Assembly: GCF_016908465.1 (NCBI RefSeq)
Contig: NZ_JAFBDY010000019.1
Span: 1 to 64,000, forward strand
Direction: 5' to 3'
Length of the DNA: 64,000 nucleotides
From: Lysinibacillus composti
GTDB lineage: Bacteria > Bacillota > Bacilli > Bacillales_A > Planococcaceae
Part shown: piece after piece, positions 8,742-17,699 of the stretch
How positions within the stretch are numbered: position 1 is the stretch's first letter
How the letters are laid out: each line of letters opens with the position of its first letter
The notes under the pieces: model-generated
What the model saw: only the letters and a program-made list of their open reading frames with translations
What the model was told of the DNA's origin: nothing
Databases searched by the model: none
Position numbers and translations under genes: made by a program

Positions 8742-9281
8742 TTTTTGCTCCTGCGTTGAAATAACCTTTGCTCTTCGCAAAAAAACGCGCGACACTATCT
8801 TCAAAATGTGTTCTCTGAAAAATGGACTCTACTTTAGATTATTGCTCCTGCGCTGCCATTGCTGCTCGTCGCAAAAAAAGGACCGACTTCCTCTATAAAA
8901 GAAGGTTTTTTCTAAAGAATTTTTGCAGTACTATTAATTATTGCTCCTGCGCCGCAATGTTGCTCGTCGCAAAAAAAGGACCGACTTCCTCTATAAAAGA
9001 AGTTTTTTCTACAGAATTATTGCAGTACTATTGATTATTGCTCCTGCGCCGCGGTAGCTGCTCGTCGCAATAAAAAATAACCCGATAACTACTTCTATTC
9101 AAAGGGAGATTACCTTAAGAAATATAAACTACTTTAGATTATTGCTCCTGCGCCGCAATGTTGCTCGTCGCAATAAAAAATAACCCGACTACTACTACTA
9201 TTCAAAGGGAGATTACCTTAAGAAATATAAACTACTTTAGATTATTGCTCCTGCGCTGCGGTAGCTGCTCGTCGCAAAAAA
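8742..9281. repeat. Tandem array of six ~100-bp units beside serC
   Basis: The core TTGCTCCTGCGC followed by GCTCGTCGCAA recurs starting near 8745, 8841, 8940, 9037, 9141 and 9244 (period 96-104 bp). Linkers are of two kinds, one with GGACCGAC and one with AACCCGA next to runs of A. The unit nearest serC contains the working serC terminator, and the others look like decayed duplicates of that 3' region. Confidence 0.8.
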
Positions 9282-9308
9282 ATGGACCGACTTAAAGAGT
9301 CGGTCCAT
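9275..9308 (-). terminator. serC terminator
   Basis: The perfect 11-bp stem ATGGACCGACT (9282-9292 with 9298-9308) ends on the minus strand in T7 (9275-9281). Confidence 0.85.
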
Positions 9309-9312
9309 TTTC

Positions 9313-10404
9313 TTATTGATGCTTTCTTTGGAAATCTAACATGAAGTTTGCTAGTGCTTGGCAAGCTTCGAATGGTACTGCATTGTAAGTTGATGCACGG
9401 CAACCACCAACTGAACGGTGACCGTTTAATCCAACAAATCCAGCTGCTTTTGCTTCAGCTAAGAATTGTTTTTCTAATTCTTCGTCAGCTACACGGAATG
9501 TGATGTTCATTAAAGAACGGCTATCTTCCGTTGCATGTCCTGTAAAGAAGCCATTGCTGTTGTCGATCACATCATATATGACTTTTGCTTTTTCTACATT
9601 TTGTTTTTCGATTGCTTCTAGGCCACCTTTTTCTTCAACCCAACGTAACACCTCGCCTAACATGTAAATACCAAATGTTGGAGGTGTGTTGTATAAAGAG
9701 TTTGAATCGGCGTGTGTTGTGTATTTTAACATTGTCGGAATATTTGTATTAGCTTTTTCAAGTAAGTCTTTACGGATGATGACAACCGTCACACCTGATG
9801 GACCTAAGTTTTTTTGAGCACCTGCATAAATGATGCCGAATTTACTCACATCAACAGGGCGAGAAAGAATGTCACTAGACATATCTGCCACTAAAGGAAC
9901 ATCGCCAGTTTCAGGGAATTCTTTCCATTGTGTACCGTAAATTGTGTTATTAGAAGTAACATGAACATAAGCATCATCTGCATTGAACCCGATTTCACTT
10001 AAAGCCGGGATGTTGCGATATTTATTTTCTTTTGTACTAGCAGCTTCCACTGGAGTACCAAATAGTTTTGCTTCTTTTAATGCTTTTTCAGACCAAGAGC
10101 CAGTTAAAACATAACTTGCTTTTTGTCCTTCAGATAAGAAGTTCATTGGCACCATTGTAAATTGTAAACTTGCGCCACCTTGTAAGAATAATACTTCATA
10201 GTTTTCTGGAATAGAAAAAAGCTTACGTAAACGAGCGATTGCACTATTATGTACTTCTTCGTAATTTGCACTACGGTGACTCATTTCCATGATGGACATG
10301 CCAGCACCTTGGAAGTTTACGATTTCTTGTTGTGCTTTTTCAAGAACCTCAAGTGGTAGTGCAGATGGGCCTGCGTTAAAATTGTATGCACGTTGATTTG
10401 TCAA
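9313..10404 (-). CDS. serC: Phosphoserine aminotransferase
   Basis: A class-V PLP aminotransferase that makes 3-phosphoserine from 3-phosphohydroxypyruvate and glutamate. It has NFNAGPSALP at the N-terminus, GGASLQF, and the PLP lysine in AGAQKNLGPSG (Lys198). The nominal GTG at 10411-10413 overlaps the AAGGAG Shine-Dalgarno itself. I therefore start at the TTG at 10402-10404, eight bases beyond it, giving 363 residues, the usual length. It is a single-gene unit with its own terminator. Note the tandem repeat array just downstream. Confidence 0.93.
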   Translation of the reverse strand: MTNQRAYNFNAGPSALPLEVLEKAQQEIVNFQGAGMSIMEMSHRSANYEEVHNSAIARLRKLFSIPENYEVLFLQGGASLQFTMVPMNFLSEGQKASYVLTGSWSEKALKEAKLFGTPVEAASTKENKYRNIPALSEIGFNADDAYVHVTSNNTIYGTQWKEFPETGDVPLVADMSSDILSRPVDVSKFGIIYAGAQKNLGPSGVTVVIIRKDLLEKANTNIPTMLKYTTHADSNSLYNTPPTFGIYMLGEVLRWVEEKGGLEAIEKQNVEKAKVIYDVIDNSNGFFTGHATEDSRSLMNITFRVADEELEKQFLAEAKAAGFVGLNGHRSVGGCRASTYNAVPFEACQALANFMLDFQRKHQ

Positions 10405-10831
10405 ATTAATCACTCCTTGTACTAGTCGAAAAATATCGAATTACTCTATTTGATTATATACTTTTTTAGATAGAATTGGTTCAATTTTTCAATAATATAA
10501 TGAATTTTGCAATTAATTTGAATAAAAACGCTTTCTTTTCGCGTATATGAGAAAAGAAAGGGGAAATTGAGATTATAGTATCCCACATTTAATAGATAAA
10601 GACGAACAAATTGTCATATTAGACCAGGTCATCGATAGGAAATACGAATATTGAGAATGAAATTAAAAAGGGATTGATTCATCGTTCGTGTTTTTATCTA
10701 AAAAATAAGTGGTTTCACATAATTGATAAAATCTCGAAATCTGAATCCTATAGAAAAAGGAATTTTACATTTTCTATTGAAATAGTAATTAGGAATAGAC
10801 TAAGTAATAATTTAGAAAGAGGTGAACGGTC
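10405..10831. other. Intergenic region upstream of serC
   Basis: About 430 bp of AT-rich sequence separates divergent genes. I see promoter-like AT tracts near serC but no gene, RNA motif or clear operator. Confidence 0.4.
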
Positions 10832-11002
10832 ATGACATATTTAATATCATTATTATTTTATGTTGTACCCGCCCTGATCCTTTTGTGGTTTATGGTGAAT
10901 ATCGTATCATCGCAAAGAGAACGAAATAAAATATTAAGAGAAATTGCAGAAAAGCTAGATCATATAAGCAAAAAAGCTGACTGGGATAAAAAAGGGGAAT
11001 AG
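10832..11002 (+). CDS. Small single-pass membrane protein (56 aa)
   Basis: An uncatalogued short gene. The first 27 residues or so form one hydrophobic segment (LLFYVVPALILLWFMV), followed by a charged helical tail ending DWDKKGE. GAAAGAGGTG lies seven bases before the ATG. The stop is four bases before the ATG of the NRDE gene, whose Shine-Dalgarno lies in this gene's last codons, so the two probably form an operon. Function is not recognisable. Confidence 0.7.
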   Translation: MTYLISLLFYVVPALILLWFMVNIVSSQRERNKILREIAEKLDHISKKADWDKKGE

Positions 11003-11006
11003 TTTC

Positions 11007-11768
11007 ATGTGTTTAGTTAATTTTAATTTTCAACAACATTCGAAATATAAGCTAATTGTAGTCGCTAATCGAGATGAAGAATATGGACGCCCGACGCAAG
11101 CAGCGCATTTTTGGGAAGACGAGCCGAACCTATTAGCCGGAAGGGATTTATTACAGAAGGGGACATGGCTGGGCATTTCAAAAAATGGACGTTTTGCGGC
11201 TTTAACGAATTACCGTGACCCAAGTGAACCACCTAGACCATTTTCGCGAGGGGATCTTGTGCGAAATTTTTTAACAATTGATCAAACAGCCGCCTCTTAC
11301 ATTAGTGAACTCAGACAAAAAAGAGAGCTTTACGGTGGATATAATCTGATCGTTGGAAATGGTGAAGAACTCATCCATTACAATAATGTTTTAGATGAAA
11401 CAAATATCATCACACCAGGCGCACATAGTGTAAGCAATGCCTCACTTAATTCCCCTTGGCCTAAAGTAACAAAGGGAAGAACAAGATTACAAAAGTATAT
11501 CGATACACATCCTGAGGAAGTTCAAATTGAAGAATTATTTTCGTTTTTATTAGACCGCGAACAAGCACCAGATGCTGAATTGCCATCTACAGGCGTTGGG
11601 ATTGAAATGGAACGTAATCTATCTTCATTATTTATTCAAATTCCTGACTATGGGACACGATCATCGACAGTTGTTTTAATCGATCAACAAAATAACGTGA
11701 CCTTTGTAGAACGTACATATATTGAAGGGGAGTTTGACTCAGAAAAACAATTTTCATTTCAGGTGTAA
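11007..11768 (+). CDS. NRDE-family (TANGO2-like) protein
   Basis: A 253-residue protein with Cys2 at the N-terminus and the defining NRDE motif at residues 21-24, followed by GRDLLQKGTWLGISKNG. This family is widespread in bacteria and eukaryotes and has been linked to haem or lipid handling. Its reaction in bacteria is not settled. It is cotranscribed with the 56-residue membrane protein and closed by a strong terminator. Confidence 0.85.
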   Translation: MCLVNFNFQQHSKYKLIVVANRDEEYGRPTQAAHFWEDEPNLLAGRDLLQKGTWLGISKNGRFAALTNYRDPSEPPRPFSRGDLVRNFLTIDQTAASYISELRQKRELYGGYNLIVGNGEELIHYNNVLDETNIITPGAHSVSNASLNSPWPKVTKGRTRLQKYIDTHPEEVQIEELFSFLLDREQAPDAELPSTGVGIEMERNLSSLFIQIPDYGTRSSTVVLIDQQNNVTFVERTYIEGEFDSEKQFSFQV

Positions 11769-11772
11769 CAAG

Positions 11773-11811
11773 AAAGGACTGCTTCTGAATGAGTTTCAGA
11801 ACAGTCCTTTT
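11773..11811 (+). terminator. Terminator after the NRDE gene
   Basis: AAAGGACTG pairs with CAGTCCTTTT, and an inner TTCTGAA/TTCAGAA stem extends the hairpin; it ends in T4. Confidence 0.8.
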
Positions 11812-12011
11812 CGCCAATTTAAAAACTATTAAATAGTTTGGCTCCTGGGGTTAACTCGGCGCATAAAAAAGCCTTGGACACATTAGGATGAAGAGGAAAA
11901 TCACCCATGCGAACTAAAAATCCCCCACAAGCATCCAAAATCCTCTTTATTCTGGGTACGTCATCCCCGAGCGTAAACCCCGTCTCAAAAATTGCCTCTC
12001 AAGTAAGCAAC

Positions 12012-12422
12012 TTATGCCATTTCCGTATAGTCTTTTGATTTTGTTAAAACATACGTCAAACTAAATACCCCTAGTAAACTAATCACACTCGCTACAAGTA
12101 AGTCATCACTGTATTCAATGAATTTAAACCCTAGTGTGAGCGATATACCATCTTCAGACCCATTTGGTAAGTAATAAAGATAATGATCCACCATTAAATC
12201 GATACTGCAAAGAATATAACAAAAAACGAAGCCCATCATAGCGGTTATGCCGTATTGCTTCCAATTTTGATTTTGGCCGCTTATTAACTGATAGTACAAA
12301 GAAAAAATCGTAATGGCTACGATAATGGTTGCAAGTTCAAACCAATCAACATACAAAGATTTTGTAATAGCTAATACCAATAATAATGTAATCGAAGTTC
12401 CAATTAATATGGATTTATTCAC
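12012..12422 (-). CDS. Four-helix membrane protein, unknown function
   Basis: A 136-residue protein with four hydrophobic segments (about 5-22, 29-46, 58-75, 108-127) and a short acidic loop (NGSEDG). It starts at a GTG with AAGGAG ten bases upstream. I do not recognise a family. It is monocistronic between the NRDE terminator and a long untranslated stretch. Confidence 0.65.
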   Translation of the reverse strand: MNKSILIGTSITLLLVLAITKSLYVDWFELATIIVAITIFSLYYQLISGQNQNWKQYGITAMMGFVFCYILCSIDLMVDHYLYYLPNGSEDGISLTLGFKFIEYSDDLLVASVISLLGVFSLTYVLTKSKDYTEMA

Positions 12423-12859
12423 TCGGGATCATCTCCTTGCTAGTTTTGGTATTTCTACTATTCTTCTATTTACAGAAGATTCCCTTTATTTCATACGAAA
12501 AAACGTTCGACAGTGTTCGTAGATGTTTGTCATCGAATGATTATTATTAGATACTTTAGCCTAGTTCGCAGTTGTGGTTTTGTCGAAAAGATGGTGTAAA
12601 TAGTTCGAGAAAATGGTGGAATAAATAATGAAATAAATAAGGTAAAACGGATTTCCAGATAAGAAAATAAAAAATTGTTGTTATCTAAACGAATGTCACT
12701 ATTTTGTTGCCACCTTTTGCATTTACTAGTGTAGTAATGGCTGTAGGCTTTAGAAGCTAGTCAGTGGAAATTTTTTTCCGAAATCTCCACACCTGTCCAT
12801 TACCACAGGAAGGAAACGCCATAAACTATAATATATCTTGAATGAAGGGGGTTAGAATT
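12423..12859. other. Intergenic stretch with no gene seen
   Basis: About 440 bp. It should hold the promoters of the flanking minus-strand membrane protein and plus-strand YjcZ peptide. I see no RNA motif or open frame with a convincing start. Confidence 0.4.
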
Positions 12860-12982
12860 ATGGGATACTCTAACGTTGGTGGAGCAGGCGGTTACGGATG
12901 TAACGGATTCGCATTATTAGTAGTCCTTTTCATCCTATTAATTATCGTTGGTACACATTTCAGCAATAAAGGCTACTACTAA
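12860..12982 (+). CDS. YjcZ-family sporulation peptide (40 aa)
   Basis: A tiny Gly/Tyr-rich N-terminus (GGAGGYGCNGF) followed by the hydrophobic block LLVVLFILLIIVG is the hallmark of the YjcZ/SscA family of spore-associated peptides. AAGGGGG precedes the ATG and a terminator follows. It is too short to be found by length-based gene calling. Its role is probably in spore assembly, inferred from the family. Confidence 0.85.
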   Translation: MGYSNVGGAGGYGCNGFALLVVLFILLIIVGTHFSNKGYY

Positions 12983-13017
12983 TTTATACTAACTTAAACA
13001 GCATATAACGTTTAAAT

Positions 13018-13052
13018 GGATTCTAGAGTTTAGGCTCTAGAATCCGTTTTTT
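13018..13052 (+). terminator. Terminator after the YjcZ peptide
   Basis: A perfect 11-bp stem GGATTCTAGAG (13018-13028 with 13035-13045) is followed by G and T6. Confidence 0.9.
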
Positions 13053-13129
13053 GGTAAGTCTAAATCATTCCACAATTCACCCTTTTCTCTTATAATAAAA
13101 ATAGTATTGAAGAAAAGGGGATTTTTGAC

Positions 13130-13912
13130 ATGGATTTAGGTTTGAAGGACAAAGTAGCAGTCATCACCGGTGCTAGTAAAGGAATTGGCCTTTACTCTGC
13201 TTTACAATTAGTAAAAGAAGGCGCAAAAGTAGCAATTGCAGCACGAGATGAAGAAACATTAAAAGAAGCACAAGAATTTATCCAACAGCAAACTGGCGAG
13301 AAAATATTCACCATTTCTGCCGATGTTTCAACAGAAGAAGAGTGTAAAAAAGTCATTGAGAAAACCGTTGAACATTTTGGACAATTAAATATTGTCATTA
13401 ATAATGTCGGAACGTCTTCTGCAAATTCATTTGAAGATGTCGAAACAGAACTTTGGCACTCCGATCTAAATTTAAAATTATTTAGCGCGATCCACTGTTC
13501 GAAATATGCTTTACCCTATTTAAAAGAACAAAAGGGTGGGGCCATTTTAAATGTCACAGCAGTGCTAGCTAAAACGCCCCCAGCTTCAAGTTTACCAACA
13601 ACTGTGAGTCGTTCAGCTGGACTAGCCTTAACAAAAGCGATGAGTAAAGATTTAGGAAAATACAATATTCGTGTAAATACAGTGTGTATCGGACTAATTC
13701 GTAGTCACCAACTCGAAGCGAAAAGTCAAAGAGAAATGCCAGGAGCGACTTGGGAAGAGTACTCAGCAGAAGTTGGGAAAACCATCCCACTTGGACGCAT
13801 CGGAAATACAGAAGAAGCAGCCAATGTAATTACATTTTTAGTATCAGATGCTGCGTCCTACGTATCAGGCACTAGCGTCAATATTGATGGTGGTTCAGGA
13901 AATGCCCTTTAA
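13130..13912 (+). CDS. SDR-family oxidoreductase lacking the canonical Tyr/Lys
   Basis: A 260-residue classical-length short-chain dehydrogenase. The NAD(P) site TGASKGIG (residues 14-21) is intact, and INNVG replaces NNAG. Where YxxxK is expected, the sequence is PTTVSRSAGLALTKA, with no Tyr or Lys in register. The C-terminal YVSGTSVNIDGGSG is normal for the fold. The same region is altered in some SDR subfamilies that keep an R-A-G signature, so this may be a real non-canonical group rather than decay. AAAGGGG precedes the ATG. Substrate is unknown. Confidence 0.8.
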   Translation: MDLGLKDKVAVITGASKGIGLYSALQLVKEGAKVAIAARDEETLKEAQEFIQQQTGEKIFTISADVSTEEECKKVIEKTVEHFGQLNIVINNVGTSSANSFEDVETELWHSDLNLKLFSAIHCSKYALPYLKEQKGGAILNVTAVLAKTPPASSLPTTVSRSAGLALTKAMSKDLGKYNIRVNTVCIGLIRSHQLEAKSQREMPGATWEEYSAEVGKTIPLGRIGNTEEAANVITFLVSDAASYVSGTSVNIDGGSGNAL

Positions 13913-13921
13913 TTAGTATTA

Positions 13922-14330
13922 AAGAGGCCTGGACATAAGTAGAATTTTTAAGGAAAGCCACTATTTTTTTTAGTAAGATATTGATATTTTATAGTTTGAG
14001 AGCAATAAGTGTTAGCCATTCTCCGAAAAAACGCGGCCTACCACTGTAAGCCGCGCCAGTTTCCGGAAAGTTTAGAATGACAAATTTTATGTGAGCGGAC
14101 CTTGCACAAAGCCGGGGGCAAAAACGCCACGTCCGCATGTCTTGCCCCCATGACCAAGCACGCGCGCGGCCTCAGAGACAAGTCGTAAAGACACGTACCA
14201 CGTGGCTTTGCGGCTTGTGTGGGGAGCGAAAGCGCCACGTCCGCATGTCTCGCTCCCATGACCAACGTCGTGTTGGCCTCTTAGTCCGCTCTCACCAGAT
14301 ACTTTATAAGACTCATTATTAGAATTAACA
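13922..14330 (-). repeat. MITE-like structured repeat, copy 1 (long form)
   Basis: It is the inverted counterpart of 16417-16733. The outer end AGAGGCCTGGACATAAG is followed by the core hairpin CGCGGCCTAC-cact-GTAAGCCGCG (14032-14055). It is about 90 bp longer than copy 2 because it carries two related stem-loops: arms GGGGGCAA/TTGCCCCC, and GGGAGCGA/TCGCTCCC. Both enclose CGCCACGTCCGCATGTC. The distal end lacks the GAGGCTGGGACA terminal repeat present in copy 2. Confidence 0.8.
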
Positions 14331-14338
14331 GAAAAAAA

Positions 14339-14376
14339 ACATCAGTTTTCTCTTTTTGAGAAACTGATGTTTTTTG
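14339..14376. terminator. Bidirectional terminator-like hairpin
   Basis: ACATCAGTTTTCTC pairs with GAGAAACTGATGT, with A8 before and T6 after the stem. It abuts the repeat element rather than a gene. Confidence 0.7.
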
Positions 14377-14567
14377 GATTTGTCCCTACCTCTTTTTCAT
14401 TTTTCGCTTCTCATATTTGAATCCACTACCAACTTATAGTTAAATGAAAATCAAGTGAAACTTTTTCACACCCTATTTCGTATGTAAATTAAGATCATAC
14501 CAATGTACTTATAAACAACACAGGTCATCCTGTTACATAGATTTTCACAATTGAACGGAGGATTTCC

Positions 14568-15719
14568 ATGTCAGAAATGAAAAACCCATTATTCGACGAT
14601 TTAGAAACACGAAACAAAGAACAAACAACGAGTGATTTAGTCGCGCAACCTGAGCCAAAACAATTGGTTTCAACAGAAGAAATGTCTCAAATTCGAAAAC
14701 GACAACTTGCCTTAAAAGAAGAACCACAAGTACAGGAGCTTGCCAAAAAAATTGATCCAAAAAATCAAATTGCAGTACTCGAATTTGGGAAAGAGACAGC
14801 AAAAGGAATTTCCACCTTCTCTGATAAAATGCTGGCCACAATTAAATCAAGTAAACTTGAAAAATCAAGTGCACTCATCAATAACTTGAATAAAATTATG
14901 GACCGTTTTGATCCACAAGATTTTAAAGAAGAGAAGAAAGGGATTCTATCGAAAATTTTCGGAAAAGGTAAAGAAAAACTTGAACGTCTACTTTCCAAAT
15001 ATGACACGATGAATAAGGAAGTAGATAACATATATAACGAAATACAAAAGTATGAGTTTGAAATGAAAAAGAACACGATGGAACTTGAGCAAATGTACGA
15101 TCAAAACTTGGAATACTTCCAAAGTTTAAGTGAGCATGTTGCGGCAATTGAGGTAAAGCTAGACCAATTACACAGCCAAATACCTCAGGTTGAGGCAAGA
15201 GCCAATGAAGGGGACCAAGAAGCGATTATGGAACTCGAATCGTTACGTACGGTTATGGAGTTGCTAGAGCAACGTCGCTACGATTTAGAAATGGCGCAAC
15301 AAGTATCATTCCAATCCGCACCTCAAATTCGAATGATTCAACAAGGGAACAATCACTTAATTGGTAAAATTAACTCTGCCTTTGTCACAACCATTCCTAT
15401 TTTTAAGCAAGGATTAGTTCATGCAGTGACAATCCAACGTCAAAAACTCGTAGCAGATTCAATGAATGAATTAGATAAACGAACAAACGAAATGCTCGTC
15501 CGTAATGCAGAAAATATCCGTAAAAATAGTGTGGATATAGCACGAACAGCTGGGAACCCAAGCATTAAAATCGAAACCATTGAAACGACTTGGCAAACGA
15601 TTATGGCAGGAATTGAAGAAACAAAACAAATCCAAGCTGAAACGATTGCAAACCGCGAAGAAGGTCGTAAACGTATTGAACAATTGCAGCTGGAATATGA
15701 GAAATTAAAACGGGTTTAA
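14568..15719 (+). CDS. telA: Toxic anion resistance protein, TelA/YaaN family
   Basis: A 383-residue, mostly helical and strongly charged protein with no membrane segment. The body is predicted coiled-coil (about 150-250), then the family core around QAPQIR-like QSAPQIRMIQQGN (about 250) and NSAFVTTIPIFKQG. The TelA family is linked to tellurite and other toxic-anion tolerance and often to stress operons, but this copy stands alone. CGGAGG precedes the ATG. It shares a bidirectional terminator with the convergent cotD-like gene. Biochemical function of the family is unresolved. Confidence 0.88.
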   Translation: MSEMKNPLFDDLETRNKEQTTSDLVAQPEPKQLVSTEEMSQIRKRQLALKEEPQVQELAKKIDPKNQIAVLEFGKETAKGISTFSDKMLATIKSSKLEKSSALINNLNKIMDRFDPQDFKEEKKGILSKIFGKGKEKLERLLSKYDTMNKEVDNIYNEIQKYEFEMKKNTMELEQMYDQNLEYFQSLSEHVAAIEVKLDQLHSQIPQVEARANEGDQEAIMELESLRTVMELLEQRRYDLEMAQQVSFQSAPQIRMIQQGNNHLIGKINSAFVTTIPIFKQGLVHAVTIQRQKLVADSMNELDKRTNEMLVRNAENIRKNSVDIARTAGNPSIKIETIETTWQTIMAGIEETKQIQAETIANREEGRKRIEQLQLEYEKLKRV

Positions 15720-15770
15720 CATGCACCCCCATCTTTTTAAGTAGAGAAAAAATCCGAATAGGAAAAAGAA

Positions 15771-15809
15771 AAATAGATTACCCGGCAAAAGTCAGGTAAT
15801 CTATTTTTT
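15771..15809. terminator. Bidirectional terminator between telA and cotD-like gene
   Basis: AAATAGATTACC pairs with GGTAATCTATTT (15771-15782 with 15795-15806), A-rich on the left and T-rich on the right. Confidence 0.85.
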
Positions 15810-15828
15810 CATTTTGCAAAGCTTCTAA

Positions 15829-16152
15829 TTAGAAACCAAAACCTCTTCTTCGAATTGGATGGCAGTTTGGATTTGGGTTTTCAGGAGTCCCGCAATTTCT
15901 ATTTGTTTCTGTAAATTCGTTTACAGTTGATTGTGTAACCGGGAAGTAATGTTCATTATGTCGTACATGACGGTTAATAGTTGTGATATGCGTTGGATGG
16001 ATATGTGGTACTACTGTATGAAATATGTTAGTGCGAACGACGTGTTGAGTTGGTGATACATGTGCTGGTGCGATTTGAGTAGGATGTACATTAGGAGGAC
16101 AACAAATTGGGCACTTACAACGATTAGAATGACCGATATTTCTGTTAAACAT
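15829..16152 (-). CDS. cotD: Spore coat protein, CotD family (paralogue 1)
   Basis: A 107-residue His/Cys/Pro-rich protein. CPICCPPNVHPTQ, VVPHIHPTH and HYFPVTQSTVNEF are the CotD signatures. I start at the ATG at 16150-16152 (MFNRNIGH), because AAGGAGGTG lies seven bases upstream and the paralogue at 16847-17413 begins the same way; a longer frame to 16188 has no such site. It is expected in the inner spore coat, made late in the mother cell. The tail is shorter than in paralogue 2 and lacks the Gly-Pro repeats. Confidence 0.85.
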   Translation of the reverse strand: MFNRNIGHSNRCKCPICCPPNVHPTQIAPAHVSPTQHVVRTNIFHTVVPHIHPTHITTINRHVRHNEHYFPVTQSTVNEFTETNRNCGTPENPNPNCHPIRRRGFGF

Positions 16153-16416
16153 AGTTGTGCACCTCCTTCTATTAGAATGACCTTGCATTATTACTATATG
16201 TTCTGCTAAATAGAGTGAATAGTTAGATACCTAATTTTCCATACAAAAAGGAAAAATAGAGTGTATTTGTAAAATAATAGACTAACTTCATAGGTTAAAT
16301 TTCTTAAGTGAAATGACTAAAGGGAGTAAGTGCATGGGTCAAGAATCCGTCTCATTATCTCTTCTAGTCTTGTAGTCCTCGGAACCAAATTAATTGAAAT
16401 TAGTGGAATGAAAATG

Positions 16417-16733
16417 GAGGCTGGGACAAATCAAAAAACTTGCTGTTAATTCTAATAATAAATCCAATTAACTATCCGGTGAGAGCGGACTAAGCACACA
16501 AGCCGCAAAGCCACGTTGTACGTGTCTTTACGACTTGTCTTTGTGCTTTGTGTAAGGTCCGCTCACATAAAATTTGTCCTTCTAAACTTTCCGGAAACTG
16601 GCGCGGCTTACAGTGGTAGGCCGCGTTTTTTCGGAGAATGGCTAACACTTATTGCTCTCAATCTAAAAATTATCAATATCTTATTAAAGATAATAGACGC
16701 TATCCTTAAAATCTGTACTTTTGTCCGGGCCTC
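16417..16733 (+). repeat. MITE-like structured repeat, copy 2 (complete, with terminal inverted repeats)
   Basis: About 317 bp bounded by GAGGCTGGGACAAA (16417-16430) and TTTGTCCGGGCCTC (16720-16733), which are inverted repeats matching at 12 of 14 bases. It contains the GCGCGGC...GCCGCG hairpin followed by T6. No transposase is encoded. An open frame inside it (16516-16740) has no Shine-Dalgarno and follows the repeat, so I do not call it a gene. Confidence 0.8.
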
Positions 16734-16794
16734 TTTTTAAATAGAGAATTAAGCATCATTTCGCATATGAAAACAAATATAAATCTTCTCGAAA

Positions 16795-16837
16795 AGAAAA
16801 AAGATTACCTATGTCAACATGATCATAGGTAATCTTT
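16795..16837 (-). terminator. Terminator of the second cotD-like gene
   Basis: GATTACCTATG pairs with CATAGGTAATC; A-rich sequence at 16795-16802 gives the U-tract on the minus strand. T5 on the other side makes it potentially bidirectional. Confidence 0.8.
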
Positions 16838-16846
16838 TTGATTATT

Positions 16847-17413
16847 TTACCAGTGTCTTCTTCCTTTATGGCAGTGTCTCATATGTTGACCATATGGTGC
16901 GCCACAGCAAGGAGATTGAGCGCCACCTACCATACCCGGTGCTCCGCCGTATGGAGATTGTACGCCGCCAACCATACCTGGTGCTTCGCCGTATGGAGAT
17001 TGAGCGCCACCTACCATACCTGGTGCTCCGCCGTATGGAGATTGAGCGCCGCCAACCATACCTGGTATTCCACGGTTTGGAGATTGAGCGCCGCCAACCA
17101 TACCTGGTGCTCCGCCGTATGGAGATTGTGCACCACCTACCATATTAGGTCCATTAAATCGGCTACTTTCCTGTTGGAATTCATTTACAGTTGATTGTGT
17201 AACAGGGAAGAAGTGCTCGTTGCGTCGAACATGGCGATTTACATTTGTGATATGAGTAGGATGAACATTTGGTACAACTGTAGGGAAAATATTAGTACGA
17301 ACAACTTCTTGAGTCGGTGATACTTGTGCTGGTGCCACTTGAGTAGGGAATACTTTTGGTGGACAACAGATTGGGTTATTGCAATGATGATGATGTTTTC
17401 TTCTATTAAACAT
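16847..17413 (-). CDS. cotD: Spore coat protein, CotD family with C-terminal Gly-Pro repeat tail (paralogue 2)
   Basis: A 188-residue protein. Residues 1-80 align by eye with paralogue 1 (NPICCPPKVFPTQ, VHPTHITNVNRHVRR, HFFPVTQSTVNEF). Residues 88-175 are about six copies of a 14-residue unit of the type MVGGAQSPYGGAPG. The end is Cys/His/Arg-rich (SPCCGAPYGQ). AAAGGAGGAATTTT precedes the ATG. The tail is encoded by near-identical DNA repeats of 42 bp, so copy number may vary between strains. The tail could be an extension for coat cross-linking; that is inference. Confidence 0.85.
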   Translation of the reverse strand: MFNRRKHHHHCNNPICCPPKVFPTQVAPAQVSPTQEVVRTNIFPTVVPNVHPTHITNVNRHVRRNEHFFPVTQSTVNEFQQESSRFNGPNMVGGAQSPYGGAPGMVGGAQSPNRGIPGMVGGAQSPYGGAPGMVGGAQSPYGEAPGMVGGVQSPYGGAPGMVGGAQSPCCGAPYGQHMRHCHKGRRHW

Positions 17414-17699
17414 TCAAAATTCCTCCTTTCGCTTGGTAATAAGCTAACAATAATAATATATGAGCATTTAAATGGTGCTCCTAGTTGTATACCTATTTGA
17501 GAAATAATAAAAAAGAATAAATCGCCAAGTAGGGAGGATCTTCGTTTGAATATTATCATTAATAAAACATTTAACTCGTAAAAATTAACTTTGTGTGAAT
17601 TCAAAATATTTATCGTTGAAAAACTGAATGAATTCCTTTACAATTAATTCATACTAAACGAATAGGTTTTAATGGAATACAAATAAGGATGGTGCACTA

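Noticed and set aside
14038-14322. Open frames on both strands in the MITE-like repeat.
   Set aside because: They come from GC-rich stem-loops of the repeat and lack start sites; the same region is non-coding in other copies.
16819-17194. Plus-strand frames with repeated Tyr/Pro/Arg units.
   Set aside because: They are antisense to the Gly-Pro repeat tail of the cotD paralogue, whose start site and homology are far better.
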